Source of the DNA: Phycisphaerales bacterium
GTDB lineage: Bacteria; Planctomycetota; Phycisphaerae; Phycisphaerales; UBA1924
NCBI GenBank assembly: GCA_022843545.1
Contig: JALHNL010000026.1
Coordinates: 1-34,316 of the forward strand
Reading direction: 5' to 3'
DNA: 34,316 nt
A program made the translations under genes and the position numbers. Numbering within the stretch: the stretch's first letter is position 1; each line of letters starts with the position of its first letter. The notes beneath the pieces are model-generated. The model was not told the DNA's origin. It searched no databases and saw only the letters and a list, made by a program, of their open reading frames with translations. This document shows, one piece after another, positions 1 through 8,314 of this stretch.

Positions 1-1
1 G

Positions 2-436
2 ACCGGGGTGTGCAGCGCGGCGAATGTCCGGACGGTGCGCGCGCTGGGCGCGCACGAGGTGATCGACCGCACCGCGCACGATTTTTCCCGCGGCCCGGGC
101 ACCTTCGACCTCATCCTCGACACGGTGGGCGCAACCTCCTTCGCCAAGTGCAAGCACGTGCTCGCGCGCGACGGGCAGTTCCTCGCCGTGCTCATGGGCC
201 TCACCGAGTTCCGCCAGATGCTCTTCACCCGGTTGTTCGGCAGCCGGCGCGTCCGCGGGGCCATCGTCGTCGAGAAAAAGGCCGACCTGACGCACCTGAT
301 GAGCCTGGCCGAGTCGGGCCACCTCCGGCCCGTGATCGACGGGGTGTATCCGTTCACCGATATCGTCGCCGCCCACCGCCGCGTGGACAGCGGCCGCAAG
401 GTGGGGAGCGTGGTGGTGACGCTGGCGGGGGGCTGA
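2..436 (+). CDS. NAD(P)-dependent zinc-type alcohol dehydrogenase / quinone oxidoreductase family protein, C-terminal part (cut by window edge)
   Basis: The reading frame is open from the first bases, so the start and most of the protein lie outside the window. About 144 residues remain. They begin in the Rossmann nucleotide-binding half of the medium-chain dehydrogenase/reductase fold. The segment TGVCSAANVRTVRALGAHEV matches the family pattern in which a strand and helix lead to the cofactor-selecting loop, followed by VIDR and the FDLILDTVG strand. The end of the chain, with YPFTDIVAAHRRVDSGRKVG followed by a valine strand, is the usual end of zinc-independent quinone-oxidoreductase-like members. 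Such enzymes reduce quinones or enones, or oxidise alcohols, with NAD(P)H in the cytoplasm. The substrate cannot be told from this part. Family assignment is secure; subfamily is not. Confidence 0.88.
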   Translation, partial: TGVCSAANVRTVRALGAHEVIDRTAHDFSRGPGTFDLILDTVGATSFAKCKHVLARDGQFLAVLMGLTEFRQMLFTRLFGSRRVRGAIVVEKKADLTHLMSLAESGHLRPVIDGVYPFTDIVAAHRRVDSGRKVGSVVVTLAGG

Positions 437-444
437 GCGCGTGA

Positions 445-789
445 CCCGGCCCGCGGCCCCCCTCGCCGACCCCCACCACCCGCCCGCTCGCGATCGTGGA
501 GGTGGGCCAGCGGCTCACGCACCACCCGCGGCTGGTGGATGAGTCCACGCCGACCCGCCGCGCCCGGCCCGCGGGGGTGCTCGGGGCCGAGGTGTGGGTG
601 AAACTCGTGGATGCGGACCAACCCGCGCCGACCGACCCCGCCGCGCTCACGTTCCTGACCATGACCACCAAGCCGAGCTCCCACGCCGCCAACGGCGGGA
701 AATCAGCGGTCGACATGCTCCGCTGGATCAACACACGCGGCGAAAAGGGGCCGTGGTCGGAGATCACGACGGCGACAGTGGCGGCGTAG
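445..789 (+). pseudogene. Truncated C-terminal fragment of a conserved planctomycete-type hypothetical protein (copy 1)
   Basis: The frame is open from just after a stop at 442-444 to the TAA at 787-789. The first plausible start is GTG at 496, with no clear ribosome binding site. The peptide holds EVGQRLTHHPRLVDEST, a GAEVWVKLV strand, FLTM, LRWINTRGEKGPWSE and a terminal TTATVAA. From memory, this resembles the C-terminal half of a roughly 200-residue hypothetical family in planctomycetes and other bacteria, with a fibronectin-like end (a GPWSE strand before an ATVxA terminus). The N-terminal half is absent here. A second, shorter copy lies at 8311-8535. Two broken copies about 8 kb apart suggest decaying duplicates, although a short expressed protein is not excluded. 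Confidence 0.55.
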
Positions 790-975
790 GGAGCGGTGCA
801 GGTGAGAACTGCAGCGACCGTATCGGCGTGAGGAGGTGGGGCTTGAGCGCGGGTGACTGCGCTGCCTCACTCACGCCGCGCCCCGATAGCGCCGGCCATG
901 GCTGGTGCGCGTCATGTGGACACGCGGCAACTGTGTCATCGATCGATCGCATGCACAAGTTCCTATCATGCTTGC
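790..975. other. Intergenic stretch before the CPBP protease gene
   Basis: No coding sequence was recognised on either strand. A TATCAT hexamer at 964-969 lies six bases before the ATG at 976. This would place transcription start at or next to the initiation codon, but no convincing -35 hexamer accompanies it, so a leaderless promoter is only a weak possibility. Confidence 0.3.
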
Positions 976-1836
976 ATGAGCACCCAGCGGAGTTCCGAGG
1001 TGACGAGCGACTCGCCCGCGCCCGCGGGAAGGAAGCGCGGGGCATCCGGTCCGGCGGCGATGTCCGCGATCGCCTGGGTCCTCGGCCTCAGCGCGGTTGT
1101 CGCGAGCCGATATCGCGGTGATTGGGAGTCGTACAGGGAGCTGCACCGCTGGTGTGCCGAGCGTGGCATCCCGGACTACGTCCGCAACCTTGACAGTTTG
1201 CTGCTCTTCGCCGTTGCGGCGTTTCTTGGCGCGTGGCTCATGGCGGTGACGACGGGCGGCTCGGTGGCCGGCCTCCTGGGGCTGCGACGCGGCCGCCGCG
1301 GCTGGGGATCGATGGTCCTGATCGCGCTGGCGCCCATGGTGGGCGGCGGTCTGGTGCTCGGATGGTTGCGGTGGAGCCCGGAGACTGCATTCGACGGAGC
1401 GCTCTCGAAGTTCGTCGGCGGAGTGGTCCGTGCGCCGATCGCCGAGGAGTTGCTCTTCCGCGGCCTGCTGGTGGGCGTCTGCGCCGCGGCGATCGGCTGG
1501 CGTGGACCACGGTTCTGGGGCAATGCGATCGCCGCCGCGCTGCTCTTTGCTTCGATTCACGTGTCGTGGAACGCCGCGGCCATCGCAGGCGGATGGCCCA
1601 CGCTGCTGGTGACCGGCGCGGGGGGCGTGTGGTACGCGTGGTTGCTTTCACGCTGGCGCTCGCTGTGGGTGCCGATGGTGCTGCATGCGGGGATGAACCT
1701 CGGTTGGATGCTCGCTGCGGCCAGCGGCGGCGCGGGCGGTGGCGGGCTTGTGGAGAACCTGTTGCGTGCTGCGACCATCACCATTGCCAGTTGGTGGACG
1801 ATCAGAGTCACTCGGGTTCATACACACGGGACGTAA
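976..1836 (+). CDS. CPBP family intramembrane metalloprotease (CAAX protease / bacteriocin-processing type)
   Basis: This is a polytopic membrane protein of 286 residues, counted from the ATG at 976. An in-frame start at 853 would add a low-complexity, unlikely N-terminus. The three family motifs are visible: EELLFR (E157-E158 to R162), F191xxxH195 in LLFASIHVSWN, and H237xxxN241 in HAGMN. In Rce1-type enzymes these glutamate, histidine and asparagine side chains form the active site inside the membrane. Hydrophobic segments begin around residue 30 and recur to the end. Bacterial members process peptides or act in self-immunity to bacteriocins, and many have unknown substrates. No bacteriocin gene is seen nearby. 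The start lacks a clear Shine-Dalgarno sequence. Confidence 0.88.
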   Translation: MSTQRSSEVTSDSPAPAGRKRGASGPAAMSAIAWVLGLSAVVASRYRGDWESYRELHRWCAERGIPDYVRNLDSLLLFAVAAFLGAWLMAVTTGGSVAGLLGLRRGRRGWGSMVLIALAPMVGGGLVLGWLRWSPETAFDGALSKFVGGVVRAPIAEELLFRGLLVGVCAAAIGWRGPRFWGNAIAAALLFASIHVSWNAAAIAGGWPTLLVTGAGGVWYAWLLSRWRSLWVPMVLHAGMNLGWMLAAASGGAGGGGLVENLLRAATITIASWWTIRVTRVHTHGT

Positions 1837-1841
1837 GAGCA

Positions 1842-1949
1842 TCATGCGACCATGCACACGCCCGCGACCGTGTTGCCCTTGCCGAGCTCCACGTCAGCCT
1901 GCCGCGGCTTGTTGATGACCTCTTCCGCCGAGTGACGCTTCCTTCCCAT
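1842..1949 (-). mobile_element. Remnant of an IS3-family transposase orfA (35 codons)
   Basis: The minus strand reads from ATG at 1949 to a TGA at 1842-1844. The peptide begins MGRKRHSAEEVINKPRQADV and continues ELGKGNTVAGVCMVA. This is the N-terminal HTH_Tnp_1 start typical of IS3-family OrfA proteins (MxRKRHSxEEI..KLRxADVxLxxGxTVAEVCxxLG). A strong AAGGAGG ribosome binding site lies about nine bases upstream of the ATG on the minus strand. The frame stops just where the helix-turn-helix would continue (after TVAEVC), and no remainder of OrfA, no OrfB and no second inverted repeat were found. This is a decayed scar, not a working element. Confidence 0.7.
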
Positions 1950-2257
1950 GGTCTTTGCCCTCCTTGGTCCGGCCGGAGACTCTCGTTCCGGATGGGCCGG
2001 GTTGAGGGGGAAAGGTCAGGGGTATGTGCTGGAGTACTGCAAGCCGCGTCCCCCGGCTACATACGCCGTGCGGCGGCCTCCTGTCCGGTACGTGTGCGCC
2101 GATCTCTGCCTGAGGTGCCGGGGTCAGTGCGACTCGACATACGTCCATCTGCTCATCGGCGACTCCGCCACTTAGTGGCTGCTGTGAGTGCCACCAACCG
2201 TGCCGGTGGTTTACCTCGCCCCCCAATCACCTGAACCAGCAAGCGCTAAGCTTCCAA
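1950..2257. other. Non-coding stretch between the IS remnant and the trehalose operon
   Basis: Open frames here have no recognisable family and no credible start signals. The minus-strand sequence next to the transposase remnant (about 1950-2030) is probably the leader and terminal part of the same insertion sequence, because it directly precedes the orfA start. The exact end of the element could not be fixed, as no matching inverted repeat was found. Confidence 0.35.
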
Positions 2258-2280
2258 GTGCAGCCGTGCCGCTGCACGGC
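2258..2280 (+). promoter_or_regulatory. Two overlapping, mutually exclusive hairpins upstream of the trehalose operon
   Basis: GTGCAGC at 2258-2264 pairs perfectly with GCTGCAC at 2271-2277. The overlapping GCCGTGC at 2263-2269 pairs perfectly with GCACGGC at 2274-2280. The two 7-bp stems share bases and cannot form together. They lie about 60 bases before the start codon of the otsB-GH15 fusion gene. This could be a small RNA switch, a protein-binding dyad or chance in GC-rich DNA. No T-run follows, so a simple terminator is unlikely. Confidence 0.4.
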
Positions 2281-2339
2281 AATACCGCAAGGGGTTCATC
2301 GCACGCTGCGGGCCCAGGGGTTCTTCGCGGAGTTCGATC

Positions 2340-4928
2340 ATGACCACCTCTTTGACGGACATTGCGAAGCGGGTCGCTTCGACGCCAGTTCTGCTGGTCG
2401 CGTCCGACTACGACGGCACCTTGGCCCCACTGGTTGAGCACTATGACCGCGCGGCACCCATCGCCGCCGCTGTGGCGGCGCTCACGCGGTTGAGCCTTGT
2501 CCCTCATACACACGTCGCGGTGATCTCGGGGCGGGGGCTTGCCGATCTCCAATCGCGGCTTGGAACACAGCCTCGATGGGAACTTTCCGGCAGCCACGGC
2601 GCGGAGATCGCCGGCGAGGCTGATCGACCGATGCCTGCGGAGAGTCGGAGGCAACTTGGTGAGCTCGGGGCCTTGCTCACCTCAATCGCCGCCGAGCATC
2701 CTGGGTGCTTTGTCGAGCCCAAGCCTCGAGGTGTGGCGTTTCACTATCGGGGCGTTTCTGACGAGCGCGCAGGAGCGGCGGTTGATGCCGTCACGGCTCT
2801 CGCCGGGCAGTTTCCCGCGTTGACCATGCGGTTCGGCTCGATGGTGATCGAGTTCCTGGCCGACACGATCACCAAGGCCGACGGGCTTCGGCGACTGAGG
2901 CATCGCGCGGGAGCCTCTGCGGTGATCTTCATCGGTGATGACCTGACCGATGAGCACGCATTCCTCTCTCTCACTCCCAGTGACGCCGCGGTGAAGGTCG
3001 GCGCAGGCGACACACGAGCTCCGTACCGCGTGGGGAGTGTCGACGATGTCGCACGGCTGCTCACTCTTTTGGCAGACGAGCGCGAGGCATGGGTCCGGGG
3101 CCGCACGCTCACGCCAATCACCGCCCACGCCGTGCTCTCGGACCAGCGAACATTGGCGCTGGTTACGCCAGCCGCGAGGGTGACATGGCTGTGTCTTCCC
3201 CGGCTCGATTCGCCGCCGGTGTTCGCGGAGTTACTTGGCGGCCCGGGTGCGGGCTTCTTCGAGGTTGTCCCGGTGGAAGATGCGGGGAGCCCGTCACAGC
3301 TGTATGACGGGGACTCGCTCGTGTTGCAGACACGTTGGCGCAACTGCACGGTCACCGATTATCTGGACTGCGGCTCGGGACGGGCATTCCAGCGGGCGGG
3401 GCGGACTGATCTCATCCGCGTGATCGATGGGACCAGCGCGTGCCGCGTTCGATTCGCGCCACGACTTGATTTCGGTCGAGTTGCGACACGCCTGACCGTG
3501 CGAGAGCATGGCTTGGAAGTCGAGGGCAGTTCAGATCCCATGCTCCTCTACGCGCCGGGAGTTCAATGGCAGATCCACGAGGACGGCATCCACCAGACGG
3601 CCGAGGCCGAGATCAACCCCAGTGCTGGGCAGATCGTGCTCGAGCTGCGGGCAGGGTCTGCCAGCGACCGACCTCACTCGCACCCCGAATTGCAGAGACG
3701 CCAAGCCACGCACCGCTTCTGGAGCACGTGGGCGGGATCGCTCCGACTCCCCGGCGTCGCGACCGAACAGGTCCGGCGTAGCGCGATCATGCTTCGAGCT
3801 CTGGTGTACGGTCCGACCGGTGCGATCGCGGCGGCCGCGACCACCAGTCTGCCCGAACATCTGGGTGGTCAAAGGAACTGGGACTACCGCTACTGCTGGC
3901 CGCGCGATGCGGCGATGGCCGCCGCCGCGCTGGTCCGGCTTGGCAATACCGGCACCGCAATGCGATTGCTCGACTGGCTGGCTCGCGTTCTCGATCAGTG
4001 CGAATCACCTGGCAGGCTGCGGCCGATCTATACCGTCGAGGGGCAAGACCTGGGCCCCGAAGCTGAGATCGGCGGATTGTCAGGCTACGGAGGCAGCCGG
4101 CCGGTTCGCGTTGGCAACGCCGCGGCCCAGCAGATCCAACTTGACGTGTTCGGCTCGATCACCGATCTCATCGCCATGCTTGCCGAGAGCGGAGCCCCCA
4201 TCTCGCCGGATCACTGGCGGATGACGCGTGCGATGGTGGATGCCGTGGAGGCTCGCTGGAGCGAACCGGACCACGGCATCTGGGAGATTCGCGGAGAGCG
4301 CGAGCACCATGTGCACTCCAAGGTCATGTGTTTTCACACCGTCAACCGTGCGCTGGTCGTTCACGACGCTGTGATCGGACGCAGCCATCCGGCGTGGGTC
4401 GCTCTACGCGACCGCATCCGCGAGGATGTGCTTTCCCGCGGGTTCAGTACTGCTCTTGGTGCCTTCTCCGCCGCATATGACCGACCGCAGTTGGACGCCG
4501 CGACACTCTCGGTCGGCCTCACCGGGCTTGTCGATCTACACGATCCTCGCTTTGTCGCCACGGTCGTAGCCGTCGATAAGCACCTGCGAGCGGGTGGGAC
4601 GGTGTACCGCTACCGCTTCGACGACGGCCTGCCGGGCCGAGAGGGTGGGTTCCACTTGTGTACCGGCTGGTTGATTGAGGCGCTGGCTCTGTGCGGCCGG
4701 GAAGCCCACGCACGCGAACTGTTCGACGTGCTGCTGCGTGCGGTCGGTCCGACGGGGGTGCTGTCGGAGCAGATCGACCCAGAACTGGCCACGCCGCTCG
4801 GCAACGCCCCGCAGGCGTACTCACATCTTGCCTTGATCAACGCCGCCCTGACACTTGAACGGCTCGGCATCATGTCAGAGTCGGAGAACTCGCCCGTCAC
4901 TCGTGGGCAAAACGGAGAACGCCCATGA
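2340..4928 (+). CDS. Bifunctional trehalose-6-phosphate phosphatase / GH15 glycoside hydrolase fusion
   Basis: The 862-residue cytoplasmic protein has two enzymes in one chain. Residues 1-240 are an OtsB-type HAD phosphatase, which removes phosphate from trehalose-6-phosphate. Motif I is SDYDGTL, with nucleophile D23 and D25. The late acidic motif is FIGDDLTDEHAF near residue 200, and a lysine lies in TITKADG. Residues from about 250 to 850 form a glycoside hydrolase family 15 unit. It shows GGQRNWDYRYCWPRDA near 510-525, the predicted general acid in GIWEIRG (E649) and the predicted base in LSEQID (E810), followed by GNAPQAYSHLALINAAL. Family 15 includes glucoamylases and actinobacterial trehalases, so this half may cleave trehalose; that is inference. 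No signal peptide is present. The ATG at 2340 has GGAG seven bases upstream. Its stop overlaps the next start by ATGA. Confidence 0.92.
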   Translation: MTTSLTDIAKRVASTPVLLVASDYDGTLAPLVEHYDRAAPIAAAVAALTRLSLVPHTHVAVISGRGLADLQSRLGTQPRWELSGSHGAEIAGEADRPMPAESRRQLGELGALLTSIAAEHPGCFVEPKPRGVAFHYRGVSDERAGAAVDAVTALAGQFPALTMRFGSMVIEFLADTITKADGLRRLRHRAGASAVIFIGDDLTDEHAFLSLTPSDAAVKVGAGDTRAPYRVGSVDDVARLLTLLADEREAWVRGRTLTPITAHAVLSDQRTLALVTPAARVTWLCLPRLDSPPVFAELLGGPGAGFFEVVPVEDAGSPSQLYDGDSLVLQTRWRNCTVTDYLDCGSGRAFQRAGRTDLIRVIDGTSACRVRFAPRLDFGRVATRLTVREHGLEVEGSSDPMLLYAPGVQWQIHEDGIHQTAEAEINPSAGQIVLELRAGSASDRPHSHPELQRRQATHRFWSTWAGSLRLPGVATEQVRRSAIMLRALVYGPTGAIAAAATTSLPEHLGGQRNWDYRYCWPRDAAMAAAALVRLGNTGTAMRLLDWLARVLDQCESPGRLRPIYTVEGQDLGPEAEIGGLSGYGGSRPVRVGNAAAQQIQLDVFGSITDLIAMLAESGAPISPDHWRMTRAMVDAVEARWSEPDHGIWEIRGEREHHVHSKVMCFHTVNRALVVHDAVIGRSHPAWVALRDRIREDVLSRGFSTALGAFSAAYDRPQLDAATLSVGLTGLVDLHDPRFVATVVAVDKHLRAGGTVYRYRFDDGLPGREGGFHLCTGWLIEALALCGREAHARELFDVLLRAVGPTGVLSEQIDPELATPLGNAPQAYSHLALINAALTLERLGIMSESENSPVTRGQNGERP

Positions 4929-7267
4929 CGACTCCCCCAAATCGCCTTCGCTTACCCCGTTCTGTTCGATTCGGGTTGGTCGTGGCATTCCTTGCTGCAC
5001 TCGGCACCGGAGCGATCGTCTGGTATCAGGTCCACGAGGAGTTCCGCACGAGTGTCGAAGACCTTGACCGGCGCGCCGGAGTCCTGATCCACCGCAATAC
5101 GCCCGCCGCGAGGATCGCGTTAGCGCTCCCGGATGATCAGGTCCGTGCGCGGATGGGCGATCGGCTCGACGGACACTCGCGATTGCTCGGCTTCGCCCTG
5201 TTTCGCCCGGACGGCCGGCTTGTCGCAGCCGGCCAGGCCGTGGCCGATCTTGAGCCGATCATCGCGCCCGTTGTAGCTCGACTCGGCCAGGGTCAGTCCG
5301 AATCCCAAGAGGTTGCCCGAAGCGACGCAGGCACGACACACATTCTGGCCTCGGCGATCACTGGTGACGATGGTCAGCATTTGGGTTCGCTGGTCATCCT
5401 GCACGACGCGTTGTACCTGGAAGATCGGCTGACCCGCGGCATGGTCCGTGGCCTGGCCCTCGCGCTGATCGCTGCCGGGGTGCTCTTCGTGATGACGTCT
5501 GGTATGGCATGGGCCGTCTTCGAACGGCCGATGCACGCGCTGGCAGAGTGGATGCGCAAGCTGCGGTTCGGCGGCGCGTCCGAATCGCCGCCGCGCGGCT
5601 TGCCGGTCAGTCGCCTGCAAGACGAGAGCGTCCACCTCGCGGCGTCATTCCGTGCCGCCCGCAGCAAGGAACGCGAGGAAGCCCAGGAGATCGTCCGCTC
5701 CGACAAAGCGTGGACCCGTGATCGGCTCCGCGCCCACGCGATCGACGCCCTCGGCGGGCAGCCGCTCGTGGTCGTCAGCAACCGCGAACCGTACATGCAT
5801 CAACTCCGCGAGGGCAAGCCCGTGCTGGTCCGCCCGGCCAGCGGTCTGGTCACAGGCCTTGACCCCGTGCTCCGCGCCACCGGCGGATTGTGGGTCGCCC
5901 ACGGCGCGGGTGATGCCGACCGGCAGACCGCCGACGCCGCCGGGTGCATCCCCGTGCCGCCCGAAGACTCCCGCTACACGCTCAAGCGCGTCTGGATCAC
6001 CAAGGAGGAAGAGCAGGGGTACTACTACGGCTTCTCCAACGAGGGCCTGTGGCCCCTCTGCCACCTCACGCACGAACGGCCGCTGTTCCGGGCCGGGGAC
6101 TGGGAGCAGTACGTCCGCGCCAACCAGCGCTTCGCCAACGCCGTCCTCGAGGAGATCGGCGACGAGAAAGCCGTCGTGATGGTGCAGGACTACCAGCTCG
6201 CGCTCGTGCCCGGGATGATCAAGGCCAAACGCCCCGACATCCGCGTCGGCCTGTTCTGGCACATCCCCTGGCCCAACGCCGAGGCCTTCCGCATCTGCCC
6301 GTACCGCGTGGAGCTGCTCCAGGGCATGCTCGGCGCGGACTTGCTCGGGTTCCACCTGCAGCAGCATTGCAACAACTTCCTCGACACCGTCGATCGCATG
6401 GTCGAGGCCAAGCTCAACTGGGACCACTTCTCCGCGGAGATCAAGGGCCACACGTCATTGGTGCGCCCGTTCCCGATCAGCGTGCAGCAGTGGTCAGAGC
6501 GCGGCGTGGCCACGGGCACAAAGCTCGCAAGCCACATCACCACACTCCGCCAGCAGCACCAACTCGACGGCTGCATGGTGGGCGTGGGCGTGGACCGCAT
6601 CGACTACACCAAGGGCATCGCCGAGCGCTTCCGCGCCATCGAGCGGCTATTCGAGAAGCACCCCGAGCACAAGGGCAAGTTCACCTTTGTGCAGCTCGGC
6701 GCGCCCAGCCGCGTGCACATCCCCCGCTACCGCGACCTGGTCACCGAGCTGGAGGCGCTCGCCGACCAGATCAACTGGAAGTTCCAGGATGCCAGCCGGG
6801 AGGGCTGGAAGCCGATCCACTTCCTGGTCGATCACCACGAAGGCCCGGCGGTGTACGCGTTCCTCAAGATGGCCTCGGTCTGCATCGTTAGTTCGCTGCA
6901 CGACGGCATGAATCTGGTCGCCAAGGAGTTCGTCGCGGCCAAGGCCGAGGGAGGGGCTGAGAGCACCGAGCGGGAGGCAGGAGGCGACAAAGAAGGCGTG
7001 CTGGTGCTCAGCGAGTTCGCCGGCGCGGCCCGCGACCTGCCCGAGGCCCTCATCATCAACCCGTATGACACCGAGGAGTTCGCGCAGGCGATCCACGAGG
7101 CGATCATGATGGACGACAAGGAACGTCGACAACGGATGACCCGGATGCGCCTGCGCATCGAGGAGTTCAACATCTACCGTTGGGCAGCCGATTTCCTCAC
7201 CGCGCTCGCGCAAGCCAAGGGTCGCGTCGATCCGAGCGAGGCCGGCCAGCCCCGGCGACCGCAGTAA
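4925..7267 (+). CDS. otsA: Membrane-anchored alpha,alpha-trehalose-6-phosphate synthase (GT20) with N-terminal sensor-like module
   Basis: The enzyme joins UDP-glucose and glucose-6-phosphate to give trehalose-6-phosphate. The GT20 domain runs from about residue 279 (VVVSNREPY) to the end. It has the acceptor and donor motifs HIPWPNAEAFRICP near 446, VDRIDYTKGI near 555 and LHDGMNLVAKEFVAA near 658. Ahead of it is a 270-residue extension absent from the roughly 470-residue E. coli enzyme. The extension has a transmembrane helix at about 16-34, an extracytoplasmic stretch of about 140 residues, a second helix at about 176-199 and a HAMP-like linker. Basic residues flank both helices on the inner side, so the catalytic domain should face the cytoplasm. 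The outer part (FALFRPDGRLVAAGQ, later LGSLVILHDALY) resembles a Cache-type fold, which is inference. The gene is translationally coupled to the phosphatase-GH15 gene. Confidence 0.93.
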   Translation: MTTPPNRLRLPRSVRFGLVVAFLAALGTGAIVWYQVHEEFRTSVEDLDRRAGVLIHRNTPAARIALALPDDQVRARMGDRLDGHSRLLGFALFRPDGRLVAAGQAVADLEPIIAPVVARLGQGQSESQEVARSDAGTTHILASAITGDDGQHLGSLVILHDALYLEDRLTRGMVRGLALALIAAGVLFVMTSGMAWAVFERPMHALAEWMRKLRFGGASESPPRGLPVSRLQDESVHLAASFRAARSKEREEAQEIVRSDKAWTRDRLRAHAIDALGGQPLVVVSNREPYMHQLREGKPVLVRPASGLVTGLDPVLRATGGLWVAHGAGDADRQTADAAGCIPVPPEDSRYTLKRVWITKEEEQGYYYGFSNEGLWPLCHLTHERPLFRAGDWEQYVRANQRFANAVLEEIGDEKAVVMVQDYQLALVPGMIKAKRPDIRVGLFWHIPWPNAEAFRICPYRVELLQGMLGADLLGFHLQQHCNNFLDTVDRMVEAKLNWDHFSAEIKGHTSLVRPFPISVQQWSERGVATGTKLASHITTLRQQHQLDGCMVGVGVDRIDYTKGIAERFRAIERLFEKHPEHKGKFTFVQLGAPSRVHIPRYRDLVTELEALADQINWKFQDASREGWKPIHFLVDHHEGPAVYAFLKMASVCIVSSLHDGMNLVAKEFVAAKAEGGAESTEREAGGDKEGVLVLSEFAGAARDLPEALIINPYDTEEFAQAIHEAIMMDDKERRQRMTRMRLRIEEFNIYRWAADFLTALAQAKGRVDPSEAGQPRRPQ

Positions 7268-7330
7268 GTCGGGCCGTGCTTCTCCGCACGCCGTGGTCAG
7301 TTCCCCCCCACCATTGACCGGCAACCCCGC

Positions 7331-8314
7331 ATGATCCAAAACGCACTTCTGTTCCTCGGCGGCCTCGTGCTCCTGCTTGTCGGCGGTCGGCTGCTCGTCT
7401 CGGCCTCGGTCGACACGGCCAAGCGGCTGAAGGTCTCGCCGCTGGTCGTCGGTCTTACGCTCGTGGCCTGGGGCACCAGCGCGCCCGAACTGGCGCTCAA
7501 TCTCATCTCGGCGTACAAGGGCCGGGGCGATCTGGCCCTCGGCAACGTGGTGGGCGCGAACATCTGCAACCTCGCGCTGGTGCTGGGCGTGTGCGCGCTC
7601 ATCAAGCCGCTGGTGGTGCAGGAGCGGCTCATCAAGGTGGAGATCTGGCTCAACGCCGCGATCCTGGGCTTCATGGCGACCATCGCGCTGCTGACGGGCT
7701 TTGACAAGTGGCAAGCGGGGCTCATGCTGGGCGTATTCGGCGCGTACAGCATGTGGACGATCATGGCCGCGCTGCGCCAGACCGATGCGGCGGCATCGCC
7801 CGCGGCCGCCGACACGCTGGGGGACGATCCGACCCGCGACAAGGGCCCGATGGGCTGGCTCATGATCGCGTCGTGCTTCGCCGGTGGCCTGGCGCTTCTG
7901 TCGTTTGGCGGATCGCTTGCCAGCGACGGGGCTTCGGGCATCGCGCTCGCCCTGGGCGTGCCGGCGGCGATCGTGGGCGTGACCATCGTCTCCATCGGCA
8001 CCACGCTCCCGGAGATGGTGACTGGCGTGATGGCGGTGCGAAAGGGTCAGACCGACCTGGCGATGGGCAACGCCATCGGCTCGTGTCTGTTCAACGCGGG
8101 CGCGATCTTCGGCATCGTCGGGCTGGTCTCGCCCCCGGGCGTGGACGCGACGCTCACGCTGCCGATCGCGTACATGGGGATCTTGGCCATCGCCCTCGTG
8201 CCCATCAGCCGGACGTTCGGCAAGACGGTGTCGCGACTGGAAGGCGGCTTGCTGCTGGCGTCGTACGCGGCGTTTCTGGCCGTGTCGGCGGTCATGGTCA
8301 CACGAAGCGCATGA
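7331..8314 (+). CDS. Calcium/sodium antiporter (CaCA family, YrbG-like)
   Basis: This 327-residue integral membrane protein has the two inverted alpha repeats of the K+-independent Ca2+/Na+ exchanger family. The first repeat reads AWGTSAPELALNLISAYKG then LALGNVVGANICNLALVLG. The second reads IGTTLPEMVTGVMAVRKG then LAMGNAIGSCLFNAGAIFG. The acidic residues in SAPE and TLPE are the expected ion ligands. Each half adds four or five membrane spans, joined by a short acidic cytoplasmic linker around residues 155-175. The length is normal for YrbG. The gene follows the trehalose operon by 63 bases on the same strand. Ion exchange could complement osmotic adaptation by trehalose, but nothing in the sequence proves a link. 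The stop overlaps the ATG of the fragment at 8311. Confidence 0.93.
   Translation: MIQNALLFLGGLVLLLVGGRLLVSASVDTAKRLKVSPLVVGLTLVAWGTSAPELALNLISAYKGRGDLALGNVVGANICNLALVLGVCALIKPLVVQERLIKVEIWLNAAILGFMATIALLTGFDKWQAGLMLGVFGAYSMWTIMAALRQTDAAASPAAADTLGDDPTRDKGPMGWLMIASCFAGGLALLSFGGSLASDGASGIALALGVPAAIVGVTIVSIGTTLPEMVTGVMAVRKGQTDLAMGNAIGSCLFNAGAIFGIVGLVSPPGVDATLTLPIAYMGILAIALVPISRTFGKTVSRLEGGLLLASYAAFLAVSAVMVTRSA

Noticed and set aside
1948..2175. A 75-codon plus-strand frame rich in Cys and Arg
   Set aside because: There is no ribosome binding site or recognisable family, and it overlaps the insertion-sequence remnant on the other strand.
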